Positions 16,892 through 26,597 of a stretch of DNA of 64,000 nt are shown here, one piece after another. The notes beneath the pieces were generated by a model, which did not search any database, was not told the DNA's origin, and was given only the letters and a program-made list of their open reading frames with translations. The position numbers and the translations under genes are program-made. Position 1 is the stretch's first letter. Each line of letters opens with the position of its first letter. The DNA is from Granulicella sp. L46 (GTDB lineage: Bacteria > Acidobacteriota > Terriglobia > Terriglobales > Acidobacteriaceae), in assembly GCF_009765785.1 (NCBI RefSeq), contig NZ_LMUT01000012.1, positions 1-64,000 on the forward strand, given 5' to 3'.

Positions 16892-17080
16892 ATGGCTGCA
16901 GAAGTGCAGATCGAGACAAGAAGTACTTTGAGTAAAGTGGTTTTGTACGCCACGATCATTTCCGGGGCTGTAGCAGCTTATCTGATGTACAGGCGAGGTG
17001 AATCCGTATTCTCAATCGCGCGGAAGACTGTAACCAACCCCGTCGGATCGTTTGTTTCGGAAGTCAAGAATGTCGTCTAG
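16892..17080 (+). CDS. Small membrane protein
   Basis: A 62-residue protein with a perfect AAGGAGG before the ATG at 16892. It has one membrane helix at about residues 16-33 (VVLYATIISGAVAAYLMY) and an amphipathic basic tail. The C-terminal part (VTNPVGSFVSEVKN) is soluble. No family name can be given. Its last codons overlap the next small gene, indicating translational coupling. Confidence 0.65.
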   Translation: MAAEVQIETRSTLSKVVLYATIISGAVAAYLMYRRGESVFSIARKTVTNPVGSFVSEVKNVV

Positions 17081-17309
17081 TTTGGTTCAATATGGAAAAG
17101 CAAGAACGCAGCAGCCACGAAGCATTTCCCTTGCCTGCAGTGTGACTTTGAGGCTTGTGGCCATATTCGCGGCAAGCTTCTTAGCTTTAGGCTTATCCGG
17201 TTGTTTGGTGGTGGGATATTCAACTGGCAGAGGCTGGTTCGTATGGCCCGGAAGCCTGGTTTTTATTGTCGTGGCCATACTAGTAGTTTTCTTAGTACGC
17301 CGTCGGTAA
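17070..17309 (+). CDS. Small lipobox-containing membrane protein
   Basis: A 79-residue protein from the ATG at 17070, overlapping the previous gene by 11 bases. The first hydrophobic segment ends in a lipobox-like LSGC at about residue 45, followed by LVVGYSTGRGWFVWPGSLVFI and a second helix ending in Arg residues. It could be a lipoprotein or a two-helix hairpin. Similar small GxGWFxWPG peptides are frequent beside stress genes in this group of bacteria; no function is known. Confidence 0.6.
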   Translation: MSSSLVQYGKARTQQPRSISLACSVTLRLVAIFAASFLALGLSGCLVVGYSTGRGWFVWPGSLVFIVVAILVVFLVRRR

Positions 17310-17471
17310 TGATTCAGACCACGAGGAAACTCGGGATTGAAGCTCTTAGGACTTTCGTTAGCGCAGTGGTCTCAGTCATAACCAGAAATTTGCTTCATTG
17401 CTCCAAGCGGAAAGCAGTCTTCGAGCCCCGGCGGAACGCTCGGAACGACGCTCACTCGGTTCGGAGCCAGA

Positions 17472-17500
17472 TGGGGCCTACCTCAATGAGATAAGCCCCA
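17472..17500. terminator. Possible hairpin between convergent genes
   Basis: TGGGGC at 17472-17477 pairs exactly with GCCCCA at 17495-17500 (loop of 17). It lies between the convergent stops at 17309 and 17512 and could end transcription in one or both directions. The stem is short and no clean T-run follows, so confidence is low. Confidence 0.25.
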
Positions 17501-17511
17501 CCCGGACGAAA

Positions 17512-18231
17512 TTAATACTTGGACGTGGTGTGAGTGCCTCTGACTAAGTCATCGTCTTCAACGATCCTTTCATCGTCCAAACTACGACCAGTGATCGGAC
17601 CCTCTCCAACACCGTGGGAGGATTCAAACACATCGTCACGATCGTGAACAACTTTAGCGTCACCCTCCGATATGTTGCCGAAGGTGCCGCGACCGCCGGC
17701 CGTATCCTTCGAGCCCGCTTCACTCGTAGAGGAAATGTCGGTCGCTCCTGTTTCTTTGAGAGCGGTCTTGGCTATCTCCACCTGTTCTGATGTGTCACAG
17801 TGGACCGAAAGCAACGTTCCGCCGTCTTTCACCGCGCCCTCATAACGCTTTGCTTCGTATTCGGGAATACCCATTCCCACCAGTGCGCCGACGAAGCCGC
17901 CGACCGCTCCCCCGATACCGAGGCCAGCAAGCGATGCCATGATGGGGCCGGCCGCGATCAGTGGGCCAACACCAGGTATGGCTAGTGCCCCAATCCCGGC
18001 CAGCAGGCCTAGAGAACCGCCGATAACGCCGCCAGCCGTAACGCCGGTAGCGGTTCCTTCGGGGGCTTTAGTGTGCTTTTCATGAGCGAAGGCGCGTGTG
18101 CTCTCGTCGTCTGGGAGCAGAACAGAGATAGCCGCGTCCGTGAAACCTTTGGAAAGCAAATGATCAACAGCCGCTTCTGCGGTGCTGGGAGTTGCGTAGA
18201 GTCCGAATACGGCAGTATTTTTGCTTGACAT
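17512..18231 (-). CDS. YflT/general stress protein 17M-like protein
   Basis: A 239-residue protein starting at the ATG at 18231 behind GAGGAG. Residues about 5-55 are a ferredoxin-like fold segment (VFGLYATPSTAEAAVDHLLS, then ISVLLPDD), residues about 70-140 are a Gly and Ala rich double hydrophobic hairpin (GGVIGGSLGLLAGIGALAIP), and residues about 150-175 repeat a small fold (GTLLSVHCDTSEQVEIAKTA). The acidic tail is disordered. This layout is that of heat- or salt-induced stress proteins related to Bacillus YflT. It is adjacent to a BON-domain gene and catalase, consistent with a common stress regulon. Confidence 0.8.
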   Translation of the reverse strand: MSSKNTAVFGLYATPSTAEAAVDHLLSKGFTDAAISVLLPDDESTRAFAHEKHTKAPEGTATGVTAGGVIGGSLGLLAGIGALAIPGVGPLIAAGPIMASLAGLGIGGAVGGFVGALVGMGIPEYEAKRYEGAVKDGGTLLSVHCDTSEQVEIAKTALKETGATDISSTSEAGSKDTAGGRGTFGNISEGDAKVVHDRDDVFESSHGVGEGPITGRSLDDERIVEDDDLVRGTHTTSKY

Positions 18232-18268
18232 AAAATTCTCCTCGCTGCTCATGGCAGCAGAACGGCTC

Positions 18269-18658
18269 TTACTGTTTAACGGTTAGTTCGTTCGTGAGTT
18301 TATCGGCAGAAACTACGCTCGTTGCGTCCGACGCGACTTTCTGTTTTTCATCCTCTGACGAAACGGGCCCTTTGAGCGTCACGGCGCCATTCACCGTGAT
18401 GATCTTGACGTTATGAGCGTAGGTGGAAAGGGACTTGTCAGCGATGATAGCTTTACGGATTTGAGCGGTAGTCTGCAGATCAGAGTTGGCGTTCGATTGG
18501 GCGTCTGCAGTGCTTTGCTGATTCTTGTTTTGACCAGAGTTATCTGGTGCGGTTTGGTTTGTTGACTGGGTCACAGTCGCAAACGAATAGGAGGGAACGA
18601 TCACGAGAGAAGCCGCCAGCAACATACAGGCCGAGACGGTGGAGCGAGTAGCTTTCAT
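18269..18658 (-). CDS. Periplasmic BON-domain protein
   Basis: A 129-residue protein from the ATG at 18658 with AGAAAGG upstream. The signal peptide is MKATRSTVSACMLLAASLVI through SFA, followed by a Gln and Asn rich linker. Residues about 60-129 form one BON domain (DLQTTAQIRKAIIADKSLST, ITVNGAVTLKGPVSSEDEK), as in OsmY. BON domains are thought to bind phospholipid membranes and OsmY-type proteins protect the periplasm under osmotic stress. It lies 37 bases upstream of the YflT-like gene on the same strand, so a two-gene operon is likely. Confidence 0.88.
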   Translation of the reverse strand: MKATRSTVSACMLLAASLVIVPSYSFATVTQSTNQTAPDNSGQNKNQQSTADAQSNANSDLQTTAQIRKAIIADKSLSTYAHNVKIITVNGAVTLKGPVSSEDEKQKVASDATSVVSADKLTNELTVKQ

Positions 18659-18785
18659 GGATGGCAAACCTTTCTGACGGGGGCACGCTTTCTGGAATGC
18701 CGCTGTAAATGCGACTCAAATTGACGATCGCTCTCACCGCGGCACATCCTGAGATGAGGGGGCCGGTATGCGAGTTGTTCTGATG

Positions 18786-18817
18786 AAAAAAATAGAGCCC
18801 CTCCTTGCGGAGGGGCT
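18786..18817 (-). terminator. Rho-independent terminator of the catalase gene
   Basis: Read on the minus strand, AGCCCCTCC (complement of 18809-18817) pairs perfectly over nine bases with GGAGGGGCT across a four-base loop, followed after a short spacer by a run of seven T (complement of 18786-18792). It lies 57 bases downstream of the catalase stop, and upstream of the BON gene, thereby separating the two transcription units. Confidence 0.85.
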
Positions 18818-18873
18818 TCGCCGTAATATTCGAGGCACAAAATATGCCAATGGAACCGATATTCACATGATTC

Positions 18874-20991
18874 CTAGTAAATGGTTCGGACGGAAGGCTC
18901 TCTTTCCCATATGCGACCCATTGCGGCCCGAGTGAGAAAGTCATCTATTGGCGCACCCTTTTTGTTTGCAGAAACGACGCCCTTGTCTGCCAACACTCCC
19001 GCTTTGTCAAGCAAAGGCTGGGCGTCCGGTGTAGCACCGATCACCTTCAAGTGGGAAAAAGCGTCATGTACAAAAGCCACGGCCGCGGCTTCACTAGAAA
19101 GAGCGGCGGCGCCTTCCGGCGACAGGGCGAGGAAGATGCAGTCGAAAAGAACCGACGGCCCCCCCGCTAACTGGAAATCAGCCTCAATAACCGCACCATT
19201 TTTTGCGATTGCCCCACCTATTTTCGGGGCGATCATCTTAAGATCTGCGCCGGCCTTTTTCGCGCCTTTACGAAGATTGGCGACGACCGTTGCTTCAGAA
19301 CCGTCCGCAATCAGGCAGCCGATCAGCTTGCCTTCTAACGACTTCTTCGCCTTTTTGAGAATGCTGAGGGCAGGGGACTCAGGAAGATCTTCGCGGGCCG
19401 GAACAGTCGTGGCGACCTTTTCGATCTTCCCCTTTATTCCTAGGCCATTGGCAACTCGCTGAGCGATCCCATTATCAACATTTGCAAGTTGGCCAAGTAC
19501 CCGCAATCGGACTGCCTCCGTTTCCACTTTGCTCAACTCAAAGATGAATGCCGAAACGATGTGGTTCTGCTCGGTTTCAGTCTGCGAGAAGAAGAACTGG
19601 CGAGCCTGGCTGAAGTGGTCCGCGAAGAGTTCAGGACGCACTCTCAGCTTATCCCCTTCAACATGCTCCTTGGCCGAAGTGAATCCAGTGCGTGGATCCT
19701 CCCGAGCGGTGTTCTGCTCCAAAGAACTTGGGGAATATGAAACTCGTCCTGGAGGAGTCTGGAATTGCATATGACCGTCGCGCTGAAAGTTCATCATGGG
19801 GCACTTCGGGGCGTTGATCGGAAGCTGCGCGAAGTTAGGACCTCCAAGACGGGAAAGCTGCGTATCCAGATATGAGAAATTTCGTCCCTGGAGCAGGGGA
19901 TCGTTGGAGAAATCGATACCCGCAACAACGTTCTGCGTCATGAAGGCAACTTGCTCTGTCTCAGAGAAGTAATTTGTGGGGTTACGATCGAGAACCATTC
20001 GTCCGATGACGCGAAGCGGCACCTGCTCTTCCGGGATTAGCTTGGTCGCATCGAGGACATCAAACTCAAACTTATCGACGAAGCGTTCGTCGAACAGTTG
20101 CACCGCCAGCTCCCACTCTGGAAATTTACCTTCATTGATCGAATTCCAAAGGTCACGGCGGTGGTAGTCAGGATCTCCGCCATTGATCTTCAGAGCCTCA
20201 TCCCAGATGACTGATTGTAGGCCCGCCTTCGGCCGCCAATGAAACTTGACGAAAGTAGTCTTCCCAGCCGCGTTAATCAACCTAAAAGTGTGAACACCAA
20301 ATCCCTCCATGTTTTTAAACGCGCGCGGGATCGCCCTGTCCGACATGATCCACATGAGCATGTGCGTGCTCTCTGGGGTCAGGGAGACGAAATCCCAGAA
20401 CGTGTCGTGGGCGGTCTGAGCCTGCGGGAATCCGCGATCCGGCTCTTGCTTGGCTGCATGAATGAGGTCAGGAAATTTGATTGCATCCTGGATGAAGAAA
20501 ACAGGTATGTTGTTTCCAACCAAGTCCCAGTTTCCTTCTTGGGTATAGAGTTTGACCGCGAACCCGCGAACGTCTCGTGCCAGATCCGGTGAGCCGGCAT
20601 TTCCGGCAACGGTAGAGAATCGAGCGAACACGGGAACCTTTTCGCCCACCTGACTCAGCACGCGCGCTTTGGAATACTTTTCAAGAGAATCGGTCAGCTC
20701 AAAATACCCGTGGGCTGCGGCACCCCGTGCATGCACAATGCGCTCCGGAATGCGCTCATGGTCGAAGTGATTAATCTTTTCACGCAGCACAAAGTCTTCA
20801 AGGAGTACCGGACCTGGACGCGCCGTATTCGATAACTTGAGCGAGTTCTCGTCATCAGAGATCGCCTGTCCCTGCTGGGTAGTGAGTTGGGCATGGGTTC
20901 CGCCACTGAATTGATGAAATTCCCCGCCGTTACCGGTGCCCTCGCTCGTCTTTTTGGCCACGGTTGACTTTAGAGCTGGTTGTTTTTTCAC
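18874..20991 (-). CDS. katE: Large-subunit catalase (HPII type)
   Basis: A 705-residue clade 2 catalase that breaks down hydrogen peroxide in the cytoplasm. The catalytic His is His87 in [16 protein letters not shown], the conserved Asn lies in [12 protein letters not shown], and the haem-ligand Tyr is in [15 protein letters not shown]. The C-terminal 150 or so residues form the flavodoxin/DJ-1-like domain that distinguishes HPII ([20 protein letters not shown]). E. coli KatE is 753 residues; the difference is in the N-terminal arm. A strong terminator follows. The neighbouring BON and YflT-like genes suggest control by a general stress response. Confidence 0.95.
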   Translation of the reverse strand: MKKQPALKSTVAKKTSEGTGNGGEFHQFSGGTHAQLTTQQGQAISDDENSLKLSNTARPGPVLLEDFVLREKINHFDHERIPERIVHARGAAAHGYFELTDSLEKYSKARVLSQVGEKVPVFARFSTVAGNAGSPDLARDVRGFAVKLYTQEGNWDLVGNNIPVFFIQDAIKFPDLIHAAKQEPDRGFPQAQTAHDTFWDFVSLTPESTHMLMWIMSDRAIPRAFKNMEGFGVHTFRLINAAGKTTFVKFHWRPKAGLQSVIWDEALKINGGDPDYHRRDLWNSINEGKFPEWELAVQLFDERFVDKFEFDVLDATKLIPEEQVPLRVIGRMVLDRNPTNYFSETEQVAFMTQNVVAGIDFSNDPLLQGRNFSYLDTQLSRLGGPNFAQLPINAPKCPMMNFQRDGHMQFQTPPGRVSYSPSSLEQNTAREDPRTGFTSAKEHVEGDKLRVRPELFADHFSQARQFFFSQTETEQNHIVSAFIFELSKVETEAVRLRVLGQLANVDNGIAQRVANGLGIKGKIEKVATTVPAREDLPESPALSILKKAKKSLEGKLIGCLIADGSEATVVANLRKGAKKAGADLKMIAPKIGGAIAKNGAVIEADFQLAGGPSVLFDCIFLALSPEGAAALSSEAAAVAFVHDAFSHLKVIGATPDAQPLLDKAGVLADKGVVSANKKGAPIDDFLTRAAMGRIWEREPSVRTIY

Positions 20992-21377
20992 TGTGATCCC
21001 CTTTGGACCGGATAGCTCAGAGCCAAAGACGGCTGCCGATCAAAATCCAGTAGTCCATGAGATGCGAAGGACACATAGTATGTCTGGCGATCCCGAACTC
21101 CACATTTTCGGGTTCACCTGGACGGTACTCATAATGAGCCCGTCAGAATCACCGATACGCCCCGCGCGAACTGTTGGACGTTTAGGCAGTTGCTACCAAC
21201 CGCTTCGTGAAGTTTCCATCCCGAGAGAGAAAATAAAGCTCGAAACGGGGCCCGAGTGAGTGCCGCCTGGAAACAGATGTTCTTCCCAAGATCCTCCAAG
21301 TCGCAGTCCCTAGCGAAGGGTCCGGCAACCTAGTCGGGCTCACGTTCATCTCATTGCTCGACAAAGGGTGGACCAGC
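20992..21377. other. Divergent promoter region between catalase and iron permease-like genes
   Basis: A gap of 386 bases with divergent genes on each side, so it should hold both promoters. I saw no convincing gene, hairpin or repeat in it; short open frames on either strand have no ribosome site. No regulator-binding palindrome could be identified by eye. Confidence 0.35.
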
Positions 21378-21839
21378 ATGAATGACAAGAACGCAAAGGA
21401 CTTGCACACTCGAGCTCTGGCCGAATCGAAGCAGTTTGCCACGAAGAACTCGAATCACGACGCCTTCGGCACCTTCGCCGCCAAGGCTTCGGGATGGCTC
21501 GGTTCAAAGTGGGCCTTTCTAGGCGCGATCCTCATTATCATTGCCTGGGCATGTTGCGGTCCGCTGTTCCATTATTCCGATACCTGGCAACTCGTCATCA
21601 ACACCGGCACAACCATCGTCACCTTCCTCATGGTCTTTCTCATACAAAACACGCAGAATAGGGATGCAAAGGCGATCAACCTGAAGTTGAATGAGCTGAT
21701 CTACGCAACGGCAGCAGCAGGCGATCAGATGCTAGATATCGAGAAGCTGAGCGACGAAGAACTGGATACTATGCAGGCACGATATGAGCAAATTCGTGCT
21801 GAGTGCATTCGTCGTGAAGGCGCCACGCCTAAGCACTGA
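21378..21839 (+). CDS. Low-affinity iron permease family protein
   Basis: A 153-residue protein from the ATG at 21378; no clear ribosome site separates it from a start at 21354. Residues about 25-45 carry the family's soluble start (FGTFAAKASGWLGSKWAF), then two membrane helices (FLGAILIIIAWACCGPLF and INTGTTIVTFLMVFLIQNTQ) and the characteristic NRDAKAINLKLNELI after the second helix. The C-terminus is acidic and helical. The family is named after yeast Fet4 but its bacterial members are poorly studied and iron transport is not demonstrated. Being divergent from catalase it may belong to the same stress block. Confidence 0.8.
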   Translation: MNDKNAKDLHTRALAESKQFATKNSNHDAFGTFAAKASGWLGSKWAFLGAILIIIAWACCGPLFHYSDTWQLVINTGTTIVTFLMVFLIQNTQNRDAKAINLKLNELIYATAAAGDQMLDIEKLSDEELDTMQARYEQIRAECIRREGATPKH

Positions 21840-21946
21840 TTACGCGCGTCGGCTGAAGATGCGGTAGCAAACGTCCACTCGCCGCGAACCCTGAAGACGA
21901 TCTCTCTCATTGCCTTCCGTTGTTGCTCCACTGAGAATCTCATTCG

Positions 21947-22744
21947 ATGCCCCCGGCTATCTGCACTCTTTTATTGCTCCTCACGGTGCTCGGCAGCTCA
22001 AACTCGCTGTATGCTCAGCTGCCTTTCTATACCGACGACCCTAGTGTCACGGCGCGCGGGAAATGGCACCTCGAGTTCTTCAATGAATACGACGCCCTTC
22101 AACTTCAGTACCCAAACCTCCGTCAGAACACCTCCAATCTAAAAATCAACTATGGCCTACGACACAACCTGGAGTTGGACTTGGACGCTCCGTACATCTA
22201 CATCCAGCGCTCCGCCGGGAAGGAGCCCTCCAACGGTGTCGGCGACACAAACCTGGGAGTGAAGTGGAATTTCCTGAAGGAATCAGAGGGCAGCCGGCAT
22301 CCAGCGCTTAGCGCGAGTTTCTACACGGAGTTCCCGACCGGAGACGCCAGCCAGCAACTTGGTTCTGGACTGACCGACTATGCCCTTAACGTGATCTTGC
22401 AAAAATCCCTATCGAAAGAAACCAGGATCAATGGAAACGTTGGGATTCTCTTCGCGGGCAATACCAGCACCGGCGTAATCGGAACCGAGAACACGCGTGG
22501 GCAGGTCTACACATACGGCCTTTCGCTACTGCACGACCTCAACGATCGCCTATCGCTGGGAGGTGAGATTTACGGCGCGTATACGGATAGCGGCGATCTG
22601 GGCAGAAGCCAGCTGCAGGGAATGTTTGGCGGCCAGTATAACGTCCGCAAGAACGTTGCCCTGTGTTTCGGTCTCCTCGGAGGCGTTTACATCGCAAGCC
22701 CGCGAATCGGCGGACAGATCGGCGTATCGGTCGACTTTCCCTGA
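21947..22744 (+). CDS. Outer-membrane beta-barrel protein, phenol MetA-pathway transporter-like
   Basis: A 265-residue protein with a signal peptide (MPPAICTLLLLLTVLGSSNS, cut before QLPFYTDDP). The mature chain alternates polar and hydrophobic residues with many aromatic belts (WHLEFFNEYDALQLQYPNLR, LELDLDAPYIYIQRS, LSASFYTEFPTGDA) and ends in Phe-Pro, as in a 10- to 12-strand barrel. The segment GVGDTNLGVKWNFL and GLSLLHDLNDRLSLGGE are typical of the MetA-pathway barrel family, thought to admit small hydrophobic molecules. The substrate is unknown. Read-through from the permease-like gene, 107 bases upstream, is possible. Confidence 0.75.
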   Translation: MPPAICTLLLLLTVLGSSNSLYAQLPFYTDDPSVTARGKWHLEFFNEYDALQLQYPNLRQNTSNLKINYGLRHNLELDLDAPYIYIQRSAGKEPSNGVGDTNLGVKWNFLKESEGSRHPALSASFYTEFPTGDASQQLGSGLTDYALNVILQKSLSKETRINGNVGILFAGNTSTGVIGTENTRGQVYTYGLSLLHDLNDRLSLGGEIYGAYTDSGDLGRSQLQGMFGGQYNVRKNVALCFGLLGGVYIASPRIGGQIGVSVDFP

Positions 22745-22920
22745 GAGGAGTGCACTAACATCGCTCGTGCATTGAGAAGCGAACAACCTGCTTTCATCCA
22801 ACAGATTCCACGGGTGATGCATCTCACACGCCAAGCTGTTCGCTGGACCACACGGTCTTATGTCGGTACAAGGCCAAAACGTCTTTTCCAGAGCTTGTAA
22901 GCCTTGAATAGGGGGTAGCT

Positions 22921-23679
22921 ATGGAATCGGACATTGTTCGAGATTTGCGCTCGAAGCTTGATATATCGGCGGAGGCACTACGGAAGGCGGGAGAGCAGGC
23001 ATTGGCGGGGCGGTTCGCTCTCGAAGTGATGCATGAAATCCGCAACCCACTCGAGGCCGTGGGCTACCTGATCCACCTTGCGCACGAGGAAGATGACCCG
23101 CTTACTGTACGCGAACACCTGCGTCAGGCGAACGAGCAGATGGCAACCGTACATCAAATCGCAGCCCAAACATTAAGTTTGGCTCGGATCCTACCTGCAC
23201 CAATGGAGACAGACTTGGTCGAGGTCGCCGAAGCCGCTATCCGCATTCATCATCGACGCATTACCGCTCAGAAGATCCATCTCGTGCGCGACTTCTCTGA
23301 AGAAACATCTGCCGAAATCTACACGGGAGAAATACTGCAGGTGATCTCTAATCTATTGGCGAATGCCCTCGACGCTGTTCCCGACGGCGGAACTATTTCT
23401 TTTCGCCTCAGAAAGCGCGGCGCCCATGTGCAGTTGCTCGTTGCCGATAATGGCCAGGGTATGGGACCCGAACAGGTTGCGCGCTTGTTCGAGCCGTTTT
23501 TCACGACCAAGGAAAACAGAGGGACCGGTCTGGGACTGGCGCTGTCGAAGAAAATTGTCGAACGACATGCCGGGACAATCTCAGCCCGTAGCAGCGCATT
23601 GCCGCGCAGAAACGGAACCACGTTCAGAATTTCATTGCCAGTCAGACGTCCTGCCGACGCCGTTACGTCTGCAGATTAG
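22921..23679 (+). CDS. Short soluble histidine kinase
   Basis: A 252-residue kinase with a GGGGGTAGCT-type purine stretch before the ATG at 22921. The phospho-accepting His38 is in EVMHEIRNPLEAVGYL, followed by the dimer helix and an ATPase domain with ANALDAV, DNGQGMG and GTGLGLALSKKI. There is no sensor domain except a 25-residue N-terminal helix, so it must take its signal from a partner protein. Its HisKA and ATPase sequences are closely similar to the larger kinases at 5486 and 23807. It is convergent with the latter. Confidence 0.9.
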   Translation: MESDIVRDLRSKLDISAEALRKAGEQALAGRFALEVMHEIRNPLEAVGYLIHLAHEEDDPLTVREHLRQANEQMATVHQIAAQTLSLARILPAPMETDLVEVAEAAIRIHHRRITAQKIHLVRDFSEETSAEIYTGEILQVISNLLANALDAVPDGGTISFRLRKRGAHVQLLVADNGQGMGPEQVARLFEPFFTTKENRGTGLGLALSKKIVERHAGTISARSSALPRRNGTTFRISLPVRRPADAVTSAD

Positions 23680-23806
23680 CTTGCGTGCATTCTTAGGGTC
23701 GTTCAACTTCATACAACGTAGGCTTTCGATAACTCAACTTCTAATGAACAGAAAAGGATTTCACCAGCTCTGACGCGATTCTCAAGCACTGTCCATTGAC
23801 CCGATT

Positions 23807-26146
23807 TCACGCGCATTGTGCGACTTCGTACGGCGTTCGTAGGGGTATAAATATCCGGATTGTTGTGCCGTGGTTTTCCGCGTCATTTTGGCTCGTGATG
23901 CTTATTTGTCCTCCATGGCCCTCGATAAACTGCTTCGCAACAAATAGCCCAATTCCAGTCCCAACCGTGGTACGGGTCGTAAAGAAGGCCTCAAATACCC
24001 TGGGAAGATCCTCCGATGCGATGCCCACGCCATCGTCCGAAATGATCATTCCAATTCCACTCCCAGGTTTCTCGGTGTCCTCTACGACGACGGATAGATT
24101 GCCTCCGGTCGGCATAGCGTAGATGGAGTTCGCCAATAGATTAGAGATAACCTGCATCATTTCTCCTCGCCGCAGTGTCACGCTACGCGAAGATCGGAAC
24201 GAGGTGCTGATCTTGATGCCGGCCGAGTCGCATCGCGGCTCGTAGATCGTGACTGCATGCTGCGCTATCTCACACAAAGATGCCAAAGTCGCCGCGGCGT
24301 GTTCGCGATAGTACCCGAGCGTCTGCTTCGCGATATGGGACACGCGACCAAGTTCACCTTCGGCGGTGGAAAGGTAGTTGAGGCCGTCTTCGTCGCTGAT
24401 CTTCGAACGAAGTAGGTAGAGCAAATTCATGACTGCTTCTAGAGGATTATTGATCTCATGCGCGATCGTCGCTGCCATACGACCCGTAGCCGCAATCTTC
24501 TCCGCCTGCAGGAGAGATCGCTCCATCCGTTTGCGGTCGGAAATATCACGGAGAATCTTGGAAGCTCCAATAATGTTGCCTTCTTCATCCTTCACTGGCG
24601 AGATCGTGAGCGAGACATCCAGCAGGCCGCCGTCTTTCTTCATGCGCACTGTCTCGAAATGCTCTAAACGACGTCCAGCGCGAATCTGTTCAATGATGGT
24701 CTTCTCGTCGGAGTGAAGATGCTCCGGAATAAGCTTCAGAATGGACGCGCCGATCATCTCCTCTGCAGAGTACCCGAAGACCCGTGTGGCGGCAGCGTTC
24801 CAACTCGTTATGATTCCGTTCAGGTTCTTACTGAGGATGACATCCTGAGATGTGTCAACGATTGCCGCAAGCCGCCGGAGCGACTCCTGAGCTTTTTTCC
24901 GCTCGGTCACATCGATTCCGACTACGATGACCCCCGACACGCGTCCGTCGGCCTCGCGTAACGGCTGATACACAAAGTCAACATAGCGCACATCTGGGGG
25001 AAGATCTGTGTCGGCTTGGATTTCAAATCGAAGGCCATTACCAACAAAGGGTTCGCCTTGGAAGACCTTATCGAGGATTTCGATGTGACCCTGTTTGACA
25101 GCCTCCGGAAGGACAACGCGCACGGGTTTGTTCAGGACATCGCGTTGATTTACGAGGCGCAGGTAGCGAGGATTGACCATGCTGAAGACGTGGTCAGGTC
25201 CTTGTAACAGGGCAAAGAAGACTGGGGCTTGCTGAAGCGCTTCGAACGCTCTAGTTCTCTCTTGCAGTGCGACCTGTTCAGCGAGCTTTCGCTCCGTGAT
25301 GTCGCGGAAAACCAGAACTACACCGGTTAGTTTCCCATCATCATTCCAAATCGGTGCGCCGCTATCATCAATCGCGGTTTCGCCCCCATCCTTTCGTATC
25401 AGGATGGTGTGATTGGCAAGACCAACAATCGTCCCGAGACGGCGCACCTTCGCCGCAGGGCTCTCTACTGGCTCCCTCAGACACTCATCAACGATGTGGA
25501 ACACGTTGCTCAAGTGCTGACCTCGTGCCTCGGCGATGTTCCAACCTGTCAGGCTTTCGGCGACGTGGTTCATGTCGGTGATGGAAGCATGTTCATCGGT
25601 CACGATGACGGCGTCCCCGATACTTTGCAAAATTCTGGAAGCGCGAGCTTCGCTCTCCGCCAGCTTGCGAACCGCGACGACCTCGCCTGTTACATCGTGG
25701 AGAGCGCCAAAGAGGCCGGCGATCGCTCCGTCTTGGAAGATGGGATTGAACGAGTAGTTCAGGTATGCGTCCCTGACGCCATCTAACGTTGGTAGGGGGA
25801 CTAGGAGTTTCTCGTGGAAGACGGTCTTACCCGTTGCAAGCGCCTCCTCCAAAAGGGGTCCAACGACTGGCCAGGACTCGCTATAGACCTCGCGGGCTGA
25901 TTTTCCCAGAGCTGAGGGGTGACGCGGGCCAGGAATCGGACGGTATGCGTCGTTATAGATCAAGATCAGCTGAGGTCCCCACATGGTCCTTGCGGGCGAG
26001 GACGAGGCTAGAGTCAGATTGACAATGGTGAGAAGTTCCTTGGACCAGGTATCGATTGGGCCCAGTGAAGTAGAGCTCCAGTCGTAACTGCGCACCAGAT
26101 CTGCCATTTCTCCGGTGCCGATAATACGACTTTCAGACTGCTCCAC
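23807..26146 (-). CDS. Soluble multi-PAS sensor histidine kinase
   Basis: A 779-residue kinase. Residues about 15-155 are the same N-terminal module as in the kinase at 5486 (SYDWSSTSLGPIDTWSKELL, LIYNDAYRPIPG). PAS domains follow at about 165-290, 300-415 and 425-545 (the third with NLNGIITSWNAAATRVFGYS). HisKA carries His563 in TIAHEINNPLEAV, and the ATPase domain shows ANSIYAM, DDGVGIA and GTGIGLFVAKQF. No membrane helix is present, so the sensors face the cytoplasm; no haem or flavin motif could be assigned. No response regulator is adjacent. The start is the only in-frame ATG near the end of similarity. Confidence 0.92.
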   Translation of the reverse strand: MEQSESRIIGTGEMADLVRSYDWSSTSLGPIDTWSKELLTIVNLTLASSSPARTMWGPQLILIYNDAYRPIPGPRHPSALGKSAREVYSESWPVVGPLLEEALATGKTVFHEKLLVPLPTLDGVRDAYLNYSFNPIFQDGAIAGLFGALHDVTGEVVAVRKLAESEARASRILQSIGDAVIVTDEHASITDMNHVAESLTGWNIAEARGQHLSNVFHIVDECLREPVESPAAKVRRLGTIVGLANHTILIRKDGGETAIDDSGAPIWNDDGKLTGVVLVFRDITERKLAEQVALQERTRAFEALQQAPVFFALLQGPDHVFSMVNPRYLRLVNQRDVLNKPVRVVLPEAVKQGHIEILDKVFQGEPFVGNGLRFEIQADTDLPPDVRYVDFVYQPLREADGRVSGVIVVGIDVTERKKAQESLRRLAAIVDTSQDVILSKNLNGIITSWNAAATRVFGYSAEEMIGASILKLIPEHLHSDEKTIIEQIRAGRRLEHFETVRMKKDGGLLDVSLTISPVKDEEGNIIGASKILRDISDRKRMERSLLQAEKIAATGRMAATIAHEINNPLEAVMNLLYLLRSKISDEDGLNYLSTAEGELGRVSHIAKQTLGYYREHAAATLASLCEIAQHAVTIYEPRCDSAGIKISTSFRSSRSVTLRRGEMMQVISNLLANSIYAMPTGGNLSVVVEDTEKPGSGIGMIISDDGVGIASEDLPRVFEAFFTTRTTVGTGIGLFVAKQFIEGHGGQISITSQNDAENHGTTIRIFIPLRTPYEVAQCA

Positions 26147-26597
26147 CGTTCAGTTCTCCTGACGCAAGAGCCTATCGTAGCTGAGATCCGCAAGTAGTGT
26201 CTGCACGGTGTCAGCATTGCAGTCTGATAATGCCTGTATTTCGGCAAATCTGCCTTTCCTGATGGAATTTGCGCTCGAAGTCGGTCAGCCCTATCCTTAG
26301 GAGGAGCTTCGATCGAACATCGAAGCGTTTGCCGGTGCACCTCCTCCGTAGACCAAATCACCCCCAGACGGCCGCCGGGATCCAGAATAGCTTGGTGTTT
26401 TCGAAGCTTCAGCCCTGGGGAACGGAGGAAGCGATCTGCTTGAAACGCATGGCAGTTCCTGCGATACGGCCCCTGCGATACGGCCTTTTTGGCAAGTCAA
26501 GCCAAATCGACAACGCCGACTTGGACAACCCTCCCACGGAAACGCGTCCCCGTGACCACTGCGAAAGGGATCCATCCAACTTAAGGGCAGTGCCAGT
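26147..26597. other. Intergenic region with a 14-bp tandem repeat
   Basis: No gene is supported here. CCTGCGATACGGCC occurs twice in direct tandem at 26458-26471 and 26472-26485, followed by five T. One 112-codon frame at 26269-26607 on the plus strand and one on the minus strand look random and lack ribosome sites. The kinase promoter is expected at the left end. Confidence 0.4.
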
